Made by a program: the position numbers and the translations under genes | Origin: Microseira wollei NIES-4236 | GTDB lineage: Bacteria > Cyanobacteriota > Cyanobacteriia > Cyanobacteriales > Aerosakkonemataceae | Direction of reading: 5' to 3' | Assembly (NCBI RefSeq): GCF_020521235.1 | Contig: NZ_BLAY01000009.1 | Span: forward strand, 1 to 64,000 | DNA: 64,000 nt | The notes under the pieces: model-generated | What the model was told of the DNA's origin: nothing | Database searches by the model: none | What the model saw: the letters and a program-made list of their open reading frames with translations, nothing else | Shown here: in pieces, positions 1 through 9,433 of the stretch | Layout: every line of letters begins with the position of its first letter | Numbering within the stretch: position 1 is the first letter of the stretch

Positions 1-3000
1 CAATTTGGGGAATATCTGGTGGGTCTGGTTGAATATCTCCTTCGATATTTAGTTCGCCACGGGCGTTGATGATGCTATCTAAAGATTGAAAAACTGCCAA
101 TCCTAGATCGTTGCGGGGTGCGATCGCTATATTACTCCCTCCTCTAGGATCGTTAGCACTGGTGATGATTCGACTACCTTCCAATAAAACTAAACTTTGG
201 CTTTGAATATCGATACTGCCTTCTGTGGTTGGGAGGTTTAGGCTTCCGGCGGCATTTATCTGACTTTGGTTGCGTAATTGGATATTGCGCGATCGCACCT
301 GAATATTGCCACCTTGACCTATGTCGGATGTCGCACTAAGTCTAGCTTGGTTATCCAGCCGCATATCGCGAGCTGTAATATTGATGTTACCTGGATTACC
401 CAAGTTGCCAGCTACAGAATTAAGGAAGCCAATATCTATATCTATATCTATATCCCCCAGACTATTATTTACTACATCTATCAGAGCTTCATTATTTATG
501 CCTACCACGTTTTGACTTGTGACATTGATTTCAGCCCCATCCCTAACAATAAGCTGCCCAGTGGTAATCTTTAAATCACCACTATTTCCAGCATTAAAAC
601 TGGCAGCATTCAAGCCACTACGAAGCAGATTGTTGGGTGAGGTACCGCTCAGTTCCACTGACTCAGAGGCATTCACGGTGACTGTTCCCGCATTGCCACT
701 ACCCAAAAGAGTACCAGCTACTATAAATGCCCCATCGCGGAGAATCAACCGCCCAGTTTCTATCGTTACATTGCCCGCATCTCCGCCACCGATACTAAAA
801 GTACCCAAACCGCTGCCAGAGTTTAAATTGGGTGAATTGCCGCTCAGTTCCACCAACTCAGAAGCGTTCACGGCGACGGTTCCTCCGTTGCCTTCACCCA
901 AAATAGTACTAGCGTCTACCTGTGCCCCATTCTGGACAATCAACCTTCCAGTTTGAATAGTTACGCTGCCTGCATCTCCAGAACTAACAGTTCTAGCAAA
1001 CAAGCCACTACGCAACTGCCCATTGGGTGAAGTGCCAATCAGCTCTACCGACTCAGAGGCATTCACAGTTATAGTTCCTGCATTGCCCTTGCCCCCAGTG
1101 ACTGCTCCTACTACTGCGCCATCGCGGAGAATCAACCGCCCAGTTTCTATCTTCACGTTACCTGCGTCTCCGTCACCGAAACTGGCAGCAACCAAGCCAC
1201 TGCCAGCAATCAGCTCTACCGACTCGGAGGCGTTCACGGTCACATTTCCTGCATTCCCCTCACCATCGGAGGTACTAGCTTCTACCACTGCTCCATCCCG
1301 AAGGATCAACCGTCCTGTTTTAATCATCACGTTGCCTGCATCTCCGGAACCTAGAGTCTCAACATTTAAGCTGCTGAGATTTTGTCCATCGGGTGAGGTG
1401 CCGATCAGTTCTACTGACTCGAAGGCATTCACGATCACATTTCCTGCATTCCCCTTACCCCTGGAGTTAGCTACTACTGATGCCCCATCCCGAATAATTA
1501 ATCGCCCAGTTTCAATCGTTACATTGCCAGCATCTCCGATTTCTGAAATCGTAAAGTTGCTTGCTGCATCTGCAACACTAGAAGTTGAAGTAAAGATATA
1601 AGTACTGGCACCAATTAGTTCTACAGACTCGCTAGCTTTGACAGTCACATTTCCTGCATCTCCCTGGCTCGCACGTGAGCGAGCTAATATTGTTGCCCCA
1701 TCTCTAACAGTTAACTGTCTAGTTTGAACAGTCACGTTTCCTGCATTTCCCGTACCGCCGACAGTCCCAGCAGCCAAAGCACTCGCCATTTGCCCATTAG
1801 GTGAGGTACCAATCAGTTCTACCGACTCAGAGGCATTCACAGTTACATTTCCTGCATTCCCACCACCCAAAATAGTGCCAACAAATACTCCTGCCCCATC
1901 TCTAACAATTAACCGCCTGGTTTGAATCGTCACGTTACCTGCATCTCCGGTACTGCCGAAAGTCCCAGCACCCAATAAACTCTGGTTCTGCCCATTAGGT
2001 GAAGTGCCAATCAGTTCTACCGACTCAGAGGCATTCACGGACACATTTCCTGCATTTCCCTGACCCAAAGCGGTGGCAGATCCCGCTCCTGCCCCATTGC
2101 GGAGAATCAACCGCCCGGTTTGAATTGTTACGTCACCACCATCTCCAGTACCCAAAGTTGTGGTACCCAAGTTAGTAGCAGTTTGCCCATCCGGTGAAGT
2201 GCCAGTTAGTTCTACTGATTCAGAGGTTCTTACATTCACAGTTCCACCTGGTTTTGCTCCAAGCGTTGCAGCATTAATCTGCGAACCATCGGTCAGAGTC
2301 AATCTTCTACCTTGCACTTGGATACTACCGCCACCCTCGCCGTTGGCAGTAGCACTTGCTCCCTGAGACAGTTGAATATCCCTGAAAGTAGAAACACCCT
2401 GATAATCTAAAGCCAAACCTTGAGCTGTTGGGTTTAGGCTGACCAAACCAGAATCAGCGACACTTCCCAGTTCAATTCGTCCCTCTGGTGCTGTCAAACT
2501 TCCACCTTCCAGCAATACATCGCCGCCTACTAGGGCTATTGTTTGACCAAGCGGTACTTGGAGTCCAAGGGGAACATTATTCCTGTCTGTCAACCTTGAT
2601 CGATTGACGATACTTCCTGGATTTGTCCCAAATTGCAAGCCAATAGGCACATTGATAGTCAATAAAGGCGGGGCGCTTGGATTGGTGGCACTAAACTCTG
2701 CGCCATCAGCAAACTTGAAGCTATTCGCCGTAGAAGCCAGAAACGAACCACCAATATTTAAACTGGCATTCGGCCCAAAAATAATCCCATTCGGATTGAG
2801 CAGAAATAAGTTCGCAATACCATTAGCGCGAATCAACCCATCAATATTAGAAATGTTTCCACCCGTAACCCGGCTAAAGATGTTTTGAATATCACCAGTA
2901 TTGTTGAAAAAAGCTGATCCACCTGTGGGAACGGAAAACTCGCGAAAACTGTGGAACAGGTTCCCACCTGCCGTCGTTCCTCCCTCAATTACACTCCTCG

Positions 3001-3136
3001 TTCCCTGTAGGTTGACCGTGGAGTTATTTGGCAAGGTAGCATCCGGAACAATTTGTGCTGCCGTTGGTTCAGCGACGAATAAACAAAACAGAACGCTGGT
3101 TTCTAGCAACCCTAATCGGCGATCGCACCCTTTCAT
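1..3136 (-). CDS. two-partner-secretion exoprotein (filamentous haemagglutinin N-terminal domain), 3' end outside window
   Basis: A minus-strand frame stays open from the ATG at 3134-3136 to the left edge (about 1045 codons), so the C-terminus is missing. Residues 1-28 look like a signal peptide ending ...AAQ. The next 120 or so residues form a TPS/haemagglutination domain with the hallmark NPNGI at about 114-118. The rest is a long right-handed beta-helix made of degenerate repeats of the kind SVELIGTSPNG and GDAGNVTIQTGRLI. Family role: export through an outer-membrane TpsB pore and cell-surface adhesion or contact. No TpsB gene is visible here. The first 110 residues are almost identical to the neighbouring exoprotein at 3253-6306, so the two are tandem paralogues. 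The start is supported by alignment of both N-termini (MKGC...). Confidence 0.9.
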   Translation of the reverse strand, partial: MKGCDRRLGLLETSVLFCLFVAEPTAAQIVPDATLPNNSTVNLQGTRSVIEGGTTAGGNLFHSFREFSVPTGGSAFFNNTGDIQNIFSRVTGGNISNIDGLIRANGIANLFLLNPNGIIFGPNASLNIGGSFLASTANSFKFADGAEFSATNPSAPPLLTINVPIGLQFGTNPGSIVNRSRLTDRNNVPLGLQVPLGQTIALVGGDVLLEGGSLTAPEGRIELGSVADSGLVSLNPTAQGLALDYQGVSTFRDIQLSQGASATANGEGGGSIQVQGRRLTLTDGSQINAATLGAKPGGTVNVRTSESVELTGTSPDGQTATNLGTTTLGTGDGGDVTIQTGRLILRNGAGAGSATALGQGNAGNVSVNASESVELIGTSPNGQNQSLLGAGTFGSTGDAGNVTIQTRRLIVRDGAGVFVGTILGGGNAGNVTVNASESVELIGTSPNGQMASALAAGTVGGTGNAGNVTVQTRQLTVRDGATILARSRASQGDAGNVTVKASESVELIGASTYIFTSTSSVADAASNFTISEIGDAGNVTIETGRLIIRDGASVVANSRGKGNAGNVIVNAFESVELIGTSPDGQNLSSLNVETLGSGDAGNVMIKTGRLILRDGAVVEASTSDGEGNAGNVTVNASESVELIAGSGLVAASFGDGDAGNVKIETGRLILRDGAVVGAVTGGKGNAGTITVNASESVELIGTSPNGQLRSGLFARTVSSGDAGSVTIQTGRLIVQNGAQVDASTILGEGNGGTVAVNASELVELSGNSPNLNSGSGLGTFSIGGGDAGNVTIETGRLILRDGAFIVAGTLLGSGNAGTVTVNASESVELSGTSPNNLLRSGLNAASFNAGNSGDLKITTGQLIVRDGAEINVTSQNVVGINNEALIDVVNNSLGDIDIDIDIGFLNSVAGNLGNPGNINITARDMRLDNQARLSATSDIGQGGNIQVRSRNIQLRNQSQINAAGSLNLPTTEGSIDIQSQSLVLLEGSRIITSANDPRGGSNIAIAPRNDLGLAVFQSLDSIINARGELNIEGDIQPDPPDIPQI

Positions 3137-3252
3137 AAGCACAAGCAAGAAGGTTTTGCCGCAATGATGGCGTTAGATTATACTGCAAATGGTTCCCCAA
3201 GTCTAGATGAACTTATAGAGAGCGATCGCTTCTACATCGACAAACCCAGTGA

Positions 3253-6200
3253 TTAATTATTCGATTGCGGTGCAGGACAGAGAATTGAACGATACCAAGT
3301 TTCGTAAGGCGTTGCAGTTGGCGGATTAGCAGTAAGAATTACCTCGCCATTGGCACCCCTAACCCACCCAGTAGCTTCTACAATTTCGCTAGGAATAGGC
3401 GACTCCCCTGCCCCCCTGCTCCCCTGCTCCCCTGCCCCCCTGCTCCCCTGCACCTGTGAGTTAGGAGTGACCCAATCGACCTCAATGGCATTGTGGGAAA
3501 GTGCTTCCCTGGGAGTCGGTGGAATGCCGCCCCGTCCGGTGATGAAAAATTCGTTGTCTGCAAACCTTGTACCTGTAGGACAATCTTGAACGATTTGTCC
3601 AGTGATATCGACGAAGTTGGCTGGTAATTCGATTAATCCAGAACTGGGGTCAACATCGGGCGTATTAATTTCTACTATGCCGCTTAACTCAGGCGCTCCC
3701 CCAGTGGCGGTGATGTCACTTTCTAGAGTAGATGCCAGTCGGAACTGAGTGCCAAAAATGCTTTGGGCATTAATTTGGACTTTACCCCCAAAGAAATTGT
3801 CAGAATTGGCGCTAATATCGCTATCTTCTAAGGCAGCAATTACATCGGTGTCGAGGGTGATGTTGCCACCTTTGATCTCGGTTCCAGTCAAGCTTCCTTG
3901 GGCATTGGTGGTGATGGTACTGTTTTGGCGCAAGATCAAAGCAGAGGCTTGCACGTCAATATTGCCGCCGCTCTTTCCTCCGGTCGCGTTGGTGGTAATC
4001 TCACTGTCACGGGTTAATTGCAAAGACTCTGAGCGCAACCTGATATTACCTTCGCCTCCTGTAGTGTCAGAGCTGAGTAATGCTTGGCTGTCCAGGCGGA
4101 TAGAGCCAGCGTTGATTACTATGTCGCCTGCCCTACCATTCCCTGCACTGGTAGCTGTCAGTGCAGCACCATTACTAACAGAAAGCGACCCGGTAGTAAT
4201 CTCGATACCGCCCCCTTTGCCCACTGCTCCAGCTTCCACTGTGCTGAAGGCTGCACTGGCGGCTCCATTACTACCCACCCCATCAAAGGAGACACTATCG
4301 CTGACAGTAATCTTTACACTTCCGGCATCTCCCTGTCCGCGAGTGCTGGCATTGAGTCGAGCGCCGTCTGTGATAGCAAGCGACTTGGCAGTAATCTCGA
4401 TACTGCCACCTTTGCCCACCGCTCCTTTTTCTACCGTGCTGAAGCTGGCACTGGCGAATCCATTGCTACCCACCCCATCAAAGGAGACACTATCGCTGGC
4501 AGTAATCTTTACACTTCCGGCATCTCCCTGTCCGCGAGTCAAGGTATTCACTTGAGCGCCGTCTGTGATAGCAAGGGACTTGGTAGTAATCTCGATGCTG
4601 CCACCTTTACCCACTGCTCCCTTTTCCACCGAGCTGAAGGCGGCGCTGCCTCGATCAAAAGAGACAGTATCGGTGGCAATAATCTTCACACTTCCGGCAT
4701 CTCCCTGTCCGCGAGTGCCCACAGCCAGTTGAGCGCTGTCTGTTACAGCAAGGGAATTGGTAGTAATCTCAATGCTGCCACCTTTGCCTACTGCTCCCAC
4801 CGCAACTGTGCTGAACGCATCACCTCCATCAAAGGAGATGGTATCAGTGGCAGTAATCTTCACACTTCCGGCATCTCCCTGCCCACGAGTTAAGGCATTC
4901 AGTCCAGCGCCACCTCTAACAACAAGCGACTTGGTAGTAATCTCGATGTTGCTACCCTTACCCACTGCTCCGTTTTCCACTGTGCTGAAGGCTCCACTGG
5001 GAAATCCATTGCTACCCACTCCATCAAAGGAGATGGTATCGCTGGCAGTAATCTTCACACTTCCGGCATCTCCCTGCCCGCGAGTCAAGGCTTGTAGTTG
5101 AGCCCCAGCTGTGACAACAAGCGATTCGGTAGCAATCTCGATGCTGCCACCTTTGCCCACTGCTCCCTTTTCCACTGTGGTGAAGATTCCACCGTCTCCA
5201 TCAAAGGAGATGGTATCGCTGGCAGTAACTTTCACGCTTCCCGCATTCCCCTTGCCAAAAGTGCTGGCATTCAGTTGAGCGCCGCTGGCGATCGTCAGCG
5301 ACTTGGTGGTAATCTCAATGTCGCCCGCGTCGCCCATCCCCCCAGGTAGCACCGAATTGACAATCAGGCTGTCATTGGCAATCTTTATTGCCCCTGTAGC
5401 ATTAATTTCAATATTTCCGGCTCGACTATCAATAGAACCCAATTCGGATGCTATACCCGCCAGCAGTACACTTTCTGCCAAAATTTCCAAGTTACTGGCA
5501 TTAATGGCAATACTGCCACTATTGTCAGCCACTACGCTAGCTATAGAGCCGTTGGTGAAAGACACATCTGCTCTCAAGATGCCATCGGGGAATTGTAGAG
5601 ATGCGAAATTTCCCGTCTCTACATCAGCATTGATACCAACAGTTCCCTCTCCTACCAAACCTCCTAGTTCAACCCGACCCCCAAAAGCCTCCAAAACTAC
5701 GCCATCCAATCTCACTGTGCCGCCAATCAGCGCTAAGGCTTTACCATTCGGCACTGTTAGAAAAGACCCCTGCACCTGAATATTTCCGGCATTGTTCCCG
5801 TATTGCAAGCCAATCGGCACGCTGATAGTCAGTAGTGGTGTGGTTTGGGATGGTATAGCACTAAACTGCGTTCCATCAGCAAAAGTTAGACTCCTAGCTG
5901 TACTCGCAAAAAACGAACCTCCAATATTTAACCTTGCATTCGGCCCAAAAATAATTCCATTGGGATTGAGCAGAAATAAACTAGCCGTACCATTAGTGCG
6001 AATCAACCCATCAATGTTAGAAATCGACCCACCCGTTACCCGACTAAAGATGTTTTGAATATCACCGGCATTGTTAAAAAAAGCTTCCCCACCTGTGGGA
6101 ACGGAAAACTCGCGAAAACTGTGGAACAGGTTCCCACCTGCCGTTGTGCCTCCCTCAATCACACGAGTCGTTCCTTGTAGGTTGACCGTGGAGTTATTTG

Positions 6201-6306
6201 GCAGAGTAGCATCCGGGGCAATTTGTGCCGCCGTTGGGTCAGCGACCCATAAACAAAACAGAACGCTGCTTTCTAGCAACCAGAATCGGAGATGACACCC
6301 TTTCAT
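3253..6306 (-). CDS. two-partner-secretion exoprotein, full length (paralogue)
   Basis: This protein of about 1017 residues has a signal peptide (1-28), a TPS domain with NPNGI at about 114-118, then a beta-helix of repeats (GKGGSIEITTKSLAITDGAQ and RGQGDAGSVKIT alternate many times). The C-terminal tail contains the motifs RGGIPPTPREAL and a terminal Cys-containing segment. The ATG at 6306 is preferred over one four codons upstream because it matches the paralogue's MKGC start. Just before the C-terminal tail there is a short Gly-Ser-Arg-Gly-Ala-Gly-Glu tandem repeat (near 3400-3450), probably a slippage-prone linker. It lies 116 bp upstream of the paralogue, same strand. Inferred role: secreted adhesin or matrix protein; substrate unknown. 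Confidence 0.92.
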   Translation of the reverse strand: MKGCHLRFWLLESSVLFCLWVADPTAAQIAPDATLPNNSTVNLQGTTRVIEGGTTAGGNLFHSFREFSVPTGGEAFFNNAGDIQNIFSRVTGGSISNIDGLIRTNGTASLFLLNPNGIIFGPNARLNIGGSFFASTARSLTFADGTQFSAIPSQTTPLLTISVPIGLQYGNNAGNIQVQGSFLTVPNGKALALIGGTVRLDGVVLEAFGGRVELGGLVGEGTVGINADVETGNFASLQFPDGILRADVSFTNGSIASVVADNSGSIAINASNLEILAESVLLAGIASELGSIDSRAGNIEINATGAIKIANDSLIVNSVLPGGMGDAGDIEITTKSLTIASGAQLNASTFGKGNAGSVKVTASDTISFDGDGGIFTTVEKGAVGKGGSIEIATESLVVTAGAQLQALTRGQGDAGSVKITASDTISFDGVGSNGFPSGAFSTVENGAVGKGSNIEITTKSLVVRGGAGLNALTRGQGDAGSVKITATDTISFDGGDAFSTVAVGAVGKGGSIEITTNSLAVTDSAQLAVGTRGQGDAGSVKIIATDTVSFDRGSAAFSSVEKGAVGKGGSIEITTKSLAITDGAQVNTLTRGQGDAGSVKITASDSVSFDGVGSNGFASASFSTVEKGAVGKGGSIEITAKSLAITDGARLNASTRGQGDAGSVKITVSDSVSFDGVGSNGAASAAFSTVEAGAVGKGGGIEITTGSLSVSNGAALTATSAGNGRAGDIVINAGSIRLDSQALLSSDTTGGEGNIRLRSESLQLTRDSEITTNATGGKSGGNIDVQASALILRQNSTITTNAQGSLTGTEIKGGNITLDTDVIAALEDSDISANSDNFFGGKVQINAQSIFGTQFRLASTLESDITATGGAPELSGIVEINTPDVDPSSGLIELPANFVDITGQIVQDCPTGTRFADNEFFITGRGGIPPTPREALSHNAIEVDWVTPNSQVQGSRGAGEQGSRGAGESPIPSEIVEATGWVRGANGEVILTANPPTATPYETWYRSILCPAPQSNN

Positions 6307-6390
6307 AAGCCGAAGCATTCAGGTTTTGCCGCAATAATGGCGATGAATTGTACTGGAAACGGTTGCCCAAGTCTAGACGAACTTTTGGGC

Positions 6391-6474
6391 AGGACTTACG
6401 CCAAGAAACCGGGTTTCTATCAAAAATCCTTGGCAGAGGGAGCGAGCGCACCCAGCCAGAAACCCGGTTTCTCA
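6391..6474. repeat. interspersed inverted repeat of the GAAACCGGGTTTC family
   Basis: The element opens with AGGACTTACGCCAAGAAACC and contains inverted copies of GAAACCGGGTTTCT near 6405 and 6459. It fills part of the 373-bp gap between the exoprotein and the protease gene; nothing else coding is apparent in that gap. The same family recurs near 9421, 12274, 20751, 20801, 25120, 29175, 35220, 41835, 48240, 53400 and 53605. Confidence 0.75.
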
Positions 6475-6691
6475 GTTTTGTTGGGGATAGAGAGCGCTCG
6501 CGCTAACACCCCCCGCCAGATAGATTTTAGCCTACACAATGTAAATAATTGTAACAAAACACCAAAAAATATATGGCAGGGTTGATCAAGAAGTTGAGCC
6601 GTCGCTGCATAAGTTCGTTGGGGTAGGACATATCCATTTTTAGAGCGAGATAGAAAGCTTTCTGAACAATTAAGCGTATAGGAGATAACTG

Positions 6692-8356
6692 ATGGCTACC
6701 TCTATTCCTTATAACAGTCTCTTCGGCTATGGTCTGGTAAATGCATCGGCGGCAGTGGCACAAGCAATTGGACAAAAGTGCTTTGCAGATGTCCCCAATT
6801 CAGGCGGCGATAATTGGGGATTAGATATGGTAAACGCGCCAGAAGTTTGGAATAGAGGGTACACGGGTGAGGGGATTGTAGTTGCCGTTATCGATAGTGG
6901 AGTTGACTACACCCACCCTGACTTAGATGACAATATCTGGGTCAACTCAGACGAAATTCCTGGCAATGGAAAAGATGATGACGGGAATGGTTATATCGAT
7001 GACATTCGGGGTTGGGATTTTGTCAATCGTGATAACGACCCGATGGATATAAATGGTGATGGTCACGGCACTCACGTCGCGGGAATTATTGCAGCAGAAA
7101 AAAACGATTTTGGTGTCACTGGCGTCGCTTTAAATGCCAAAATTATGCCCGTGAGGGTACTCGATTCATTCGGCGGAACTGAAGCTGATATTGCTGCTGG
7201 AATTCGTTATGCCGTCGATAACGGTGCTGATGTAATTAACCTCAGCTGGGGTGGTCCGTTTACTTCTCCTGAAGAAGCGCAAGCGATTCAATACGCCTTT
7301 AACAAAGGAGTGGTTGTTGTTACCGCAGCTGGCAATGATGGAGGATTGCAACCTGTTTATCCAGGTCGCTACGCTACTGATTTTGGCATTACGGTCGGGT
7401 CAATCGATCGCAATCATGCTATGCCTTATTACTCCAATCATGCTGGTACTACACCCCTAGATTATGTCGTCGCTCCAGGAGTAGATGTTCGCTCTACATT
7501 TCCAGGTAATAGATATGAATCTATCAGCGGTACATCAATGGCTGCTCCCTATGTAGCCGGGGTTGCAGCTTTAGTTTTAAGTGCCAATCCCAATTTATCT
7601 CCGGCGCAGGTAGAAAACACGCTGACGGCAACCGCTAATTCGACAGGCATTCGGTCTGCCAGTGTTTATGATGGTTTTTTCAACCTAACTTCCGACGATG
7701 ACTATTTTGAGATTACCCCAGGTGTGCTGGCTGATTCGCCGCTAGGACTGCGTGCCTTAGAAGGAAACGATTGGGTTGAAGGTTCGTCAGAAAGTGACAT
7801 CATCAATGGCAACCAAGGCAATGACTTGCTTGGCGGCAACGGCGGCAATGACACCATCTGGGGTGGGAAAGACAAGGATGATATCTTTGGGGACGCTGGC
7901 AACGACAACCTCAACGGGAACATCGGTGACGATTTCATTTCCGGAGGCGCTGGAGATGATACTGTCCGAGGTGGCAAAGATAACGATACTCTGCTAGGTG
8001 GAAGTGGCAACGATCAAGTCTTCGGTAATATGGGGAACGATCGCCTCCATGGCTACGCAACCAGTGGTATAGAATACGACACTTTAACTGGCGGTACTGA
8101 CTCGGATACCTTTGTGTTGGGCGGTTTCTGGGGTGTGTCCTACCAGGGAGCAGGACATGCCATCATTACAGACTGGGAAGGGGAGTTAGATCGCATTGAA
8201 GTGCCGGGTAATGCCAGTCAGTACTCTCTCAGCTATAGCAACTTAAATGTTGGTAGTGCGGCAAATGATACGGGAATCTATTTGGGTACTGACCTAATTG
8301 CCATTATCCAAGATTCCACCGACGTCAACTTTTCTAGAGACTTCAAATTTGTGTAA
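6692..8356 (+). CDS. subtilisin-like serine protease with C-terminal RTX-type calcium-binding repeats
   Basis: A protein of 554 residues. The S8 domain spans about 55-310 with the complete catalytic set: Asp68 (VAVIDSGVDYTHPD), His125 (GHGTHVAG), oxyanion Asn215 (AAGND) and Ser282 (GTSMAAPYVAG). A D-rich insertion near 92-104 (NGKDDDGNGYIDD) looks calcium-binding. Residues about 357-480 carry GGxGxDxL-type haemolysin nonapeptide repeats, which fold as a calcium beta-roll and usually act with type I secretion. No Sec signal peptide is visible, which fits type I export. The first 25 residues (PYNSLFGYGLVNASAAVAQA) resemble the end of another subtilase and are typical of cyanobacterial homologues. 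Substrate unknown. No export genes adjoin it. Confidence 0.93.
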   Translation: MATSIPYNSLFGYGLVNASAAVAQAIGQKCFADVPNSGGDNWGLDMVNAPEVWNRGYTGEGIVVAVIDSGVDYTHPDLDDNIWVNSDEIPGNGKDDDGNGYIDDIRGWDFVNRDNDPMDINGDGHGTHVAGIIAAEKNDFGVTGVALNAKIMPVRVLDSFGGTEADIAAGIRYAVDNGADVINLSWGGPFTSPEEAQAIQYAFNKGVVVVTAAGNDGGLQPVYPGRYATDFGITVGSIDRNHAMPYYSNHAGTTPLDYVVAPGVDVRSTFPGNRYESISGTSMAAPYVAGVAALVLSANPNLSPAQVENTLTATANSTGIRSASVYDGFFNLTSDDDYFEITPGVLADSPLGLRALEGNDWVEGSSESDIINGNQGNDLLGGNGGNDTIWGGKDKDDIFGDAGNDNLNGNIGDDFISGGAGDDTVRGGKDNDTLLGGSGNDQVFGNMGNDRLHGYATSGIEYDTLTGGTDSDTFVLGGFWGVSYQGAGHAIITDWEGELDRIEVPGNASQYSLSYSNLNVGSAANDTGIYLGTDLIAIIQDSTDVNFSRDFKFV

Positions 8357-8410
8357 TAACGCAAGTTGCTAGTAATTGGTAATTGGTAATTGGTAATGAT
8401 TAAAATTGGT

Positions 8411-8475
8411 TGTAGGGGCACGGCGGGAGAAAAGCTTCTCGTTCAGAGCAAAGTTTATTTATGCCGTGCCCCTAC
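8411..8475. repeat. inverted repeat with TGTAGGGGCACGGC ends
   Basis: The ends TGTAGGGGCACGGC and GCCGTGCCCCTACA are exact reverse complements about 65 bp apart. They lie between the convergent protease and DUF928 genes, just after a short TAATTGG tandem run (8368-8397). Confidence 0.8.
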
Positions 8476-8489
8476 AAAGATCGTTGATA

Positions 8490-9374
8490 TCAATTTTCCA
8501 CGATCGCTTCTGACGCAATCTTGCTCAAGCCAACTTCTTGCAACAGATTGGCCCAATTCGTATCCTTCGAGTTATTGCGACGCATCTCGGCAGCAGCAGT
8601 CAGCGCTTCGTACCAAATCCCATTGCTAGCATAAAGGGCAATTTTCTGCTGTGGTGTAGCATTCTGCAACTGACTCTCAACGGCAGGATTCAGTGAGGTT
8701 CTTTGAATCCATCCCTCAACAAAAGAAAGCAATTTGGCACCAGGCTGGCAGTAAACTTTGAAGTACCAATAATACTGCTTGCCAGCAGTCAGGGGTGCTT
8801 CTGTAGTGGGAATGGAAATAGCGATCGTTCCCGGTTTTCCAGGTAGCGTCACATCCGTTTCGTAAACCAAATTCCCATCTCGATCCCGCAACACAAACTT
8901 TCCCGTCAATGGAGGCTGATAGGGAACATAAAACCAGAAAGTTGGACGTTCCGTAGTGGTAAATCCCCCTACAGATTCCGCATCCGAACCATCGTTAGCC
9001 GGAAAAACTGGAACCAAAGCTATAAGAGGCTTTTCCCCAGACGTAGCGGTAGCAATCTGACTGTCCATTTCACTGCCACGACTTCCTCTGCCCTCCCGTT
9101 GACCGGGTGCCCCGGTGCCTGATGGTGGAGGCGGTGCGGCAAATATCTGGCTTCCAGGTTGAATGCGATCGCCGCTACTCCCAACATTATCTGGTGGCGT
9201 TGGTGCGGCTGGTTGATTTGATTTTCCGCTAGAGTTCAAAACGGGACTTTGCCCAATTAGTATATCCTTAATAGGCTGTGCTACCACTTGCGTGCAGCCC
9301 AATATTACCAAACTGGTAGCCAGGACAAGTTTGCAGTTTGGTATGCGGTTAACTTTTTGCTTTTTCGGAATCAT
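8490..9374 (-). CDS. DUF928 domain protein, exported
   Basis: A 294-residue protein starting with a basic N-terminus and a hydrophobic stretch (about 15-32, ending CTQVVAQP) that reads as a signal peptide, possibly lipoprotein-like because of the Cys. A low-complexity Pro/Gly-rich segment follows (about 45-110). The DUF928 region (about 120-290) has an immunoglobulin-like part (PTFWFYVPYQPP, GKFVLRDRDGNLVYET, YYWYFKVYC) and a helical tail (QKIALYASNGIWYEALTAAA). The family is mainly cyanobacterial and of unknown function, and often lies beside CHASE2 and CHAT genes. That holds here: the CHAT-CHASE2 gene ends 60 bp upstream on the same strand, suggesting co-transcription and a shared envelope signalling or stress role (inference). 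Confidence 0.88.
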   Translation of the reverse strand: MIPKKQKVNRIPNCKLVLATSLVILGCTQVVAQPIKDILIGQSPVLNSSGKSNQPAAPTPPDNVGSSGDRIQPGSQIFAAPPPPSGTGAPGQREGRGSRGSEMDSQIATATSGEKPLIALVPVFPANDGSDAESVGGFTTTERPTFWFYVPYQPPLTGKFVLRDRDGNLVYETDVTLPGKPGTIAISIPTTEAPLTAGKQYYWYFKVYCQPGAKLLSFVEGWIQRTSLNPAVESQLQNATPQQKIALYASNGIWYEALTAAAEMRRNNSKDTNWANLLQEVGLSKIASEAIVEN

Positions 9375-9433
9375 AATTTAAAGGAGTTAACATAAACTGC
9401 TGTTGCCGAACTGGAAACAAAGAAACCGGGTTT

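Noticed and set aside
278..3167. Plus-strand ORFs (e.g. 519-956, 1023-1601, 2160-2366)
   Set aside because: They are antisense frames of the minus-strand exoprotein, whose frame is open to the window edge. Their repeats mirror the beta-helix repeats.
3749..5779. Plus-strand ORFs across the second exoprotein
   Set aside because: Antisense shadows of a full-length 1017-residue protein with clear domains.
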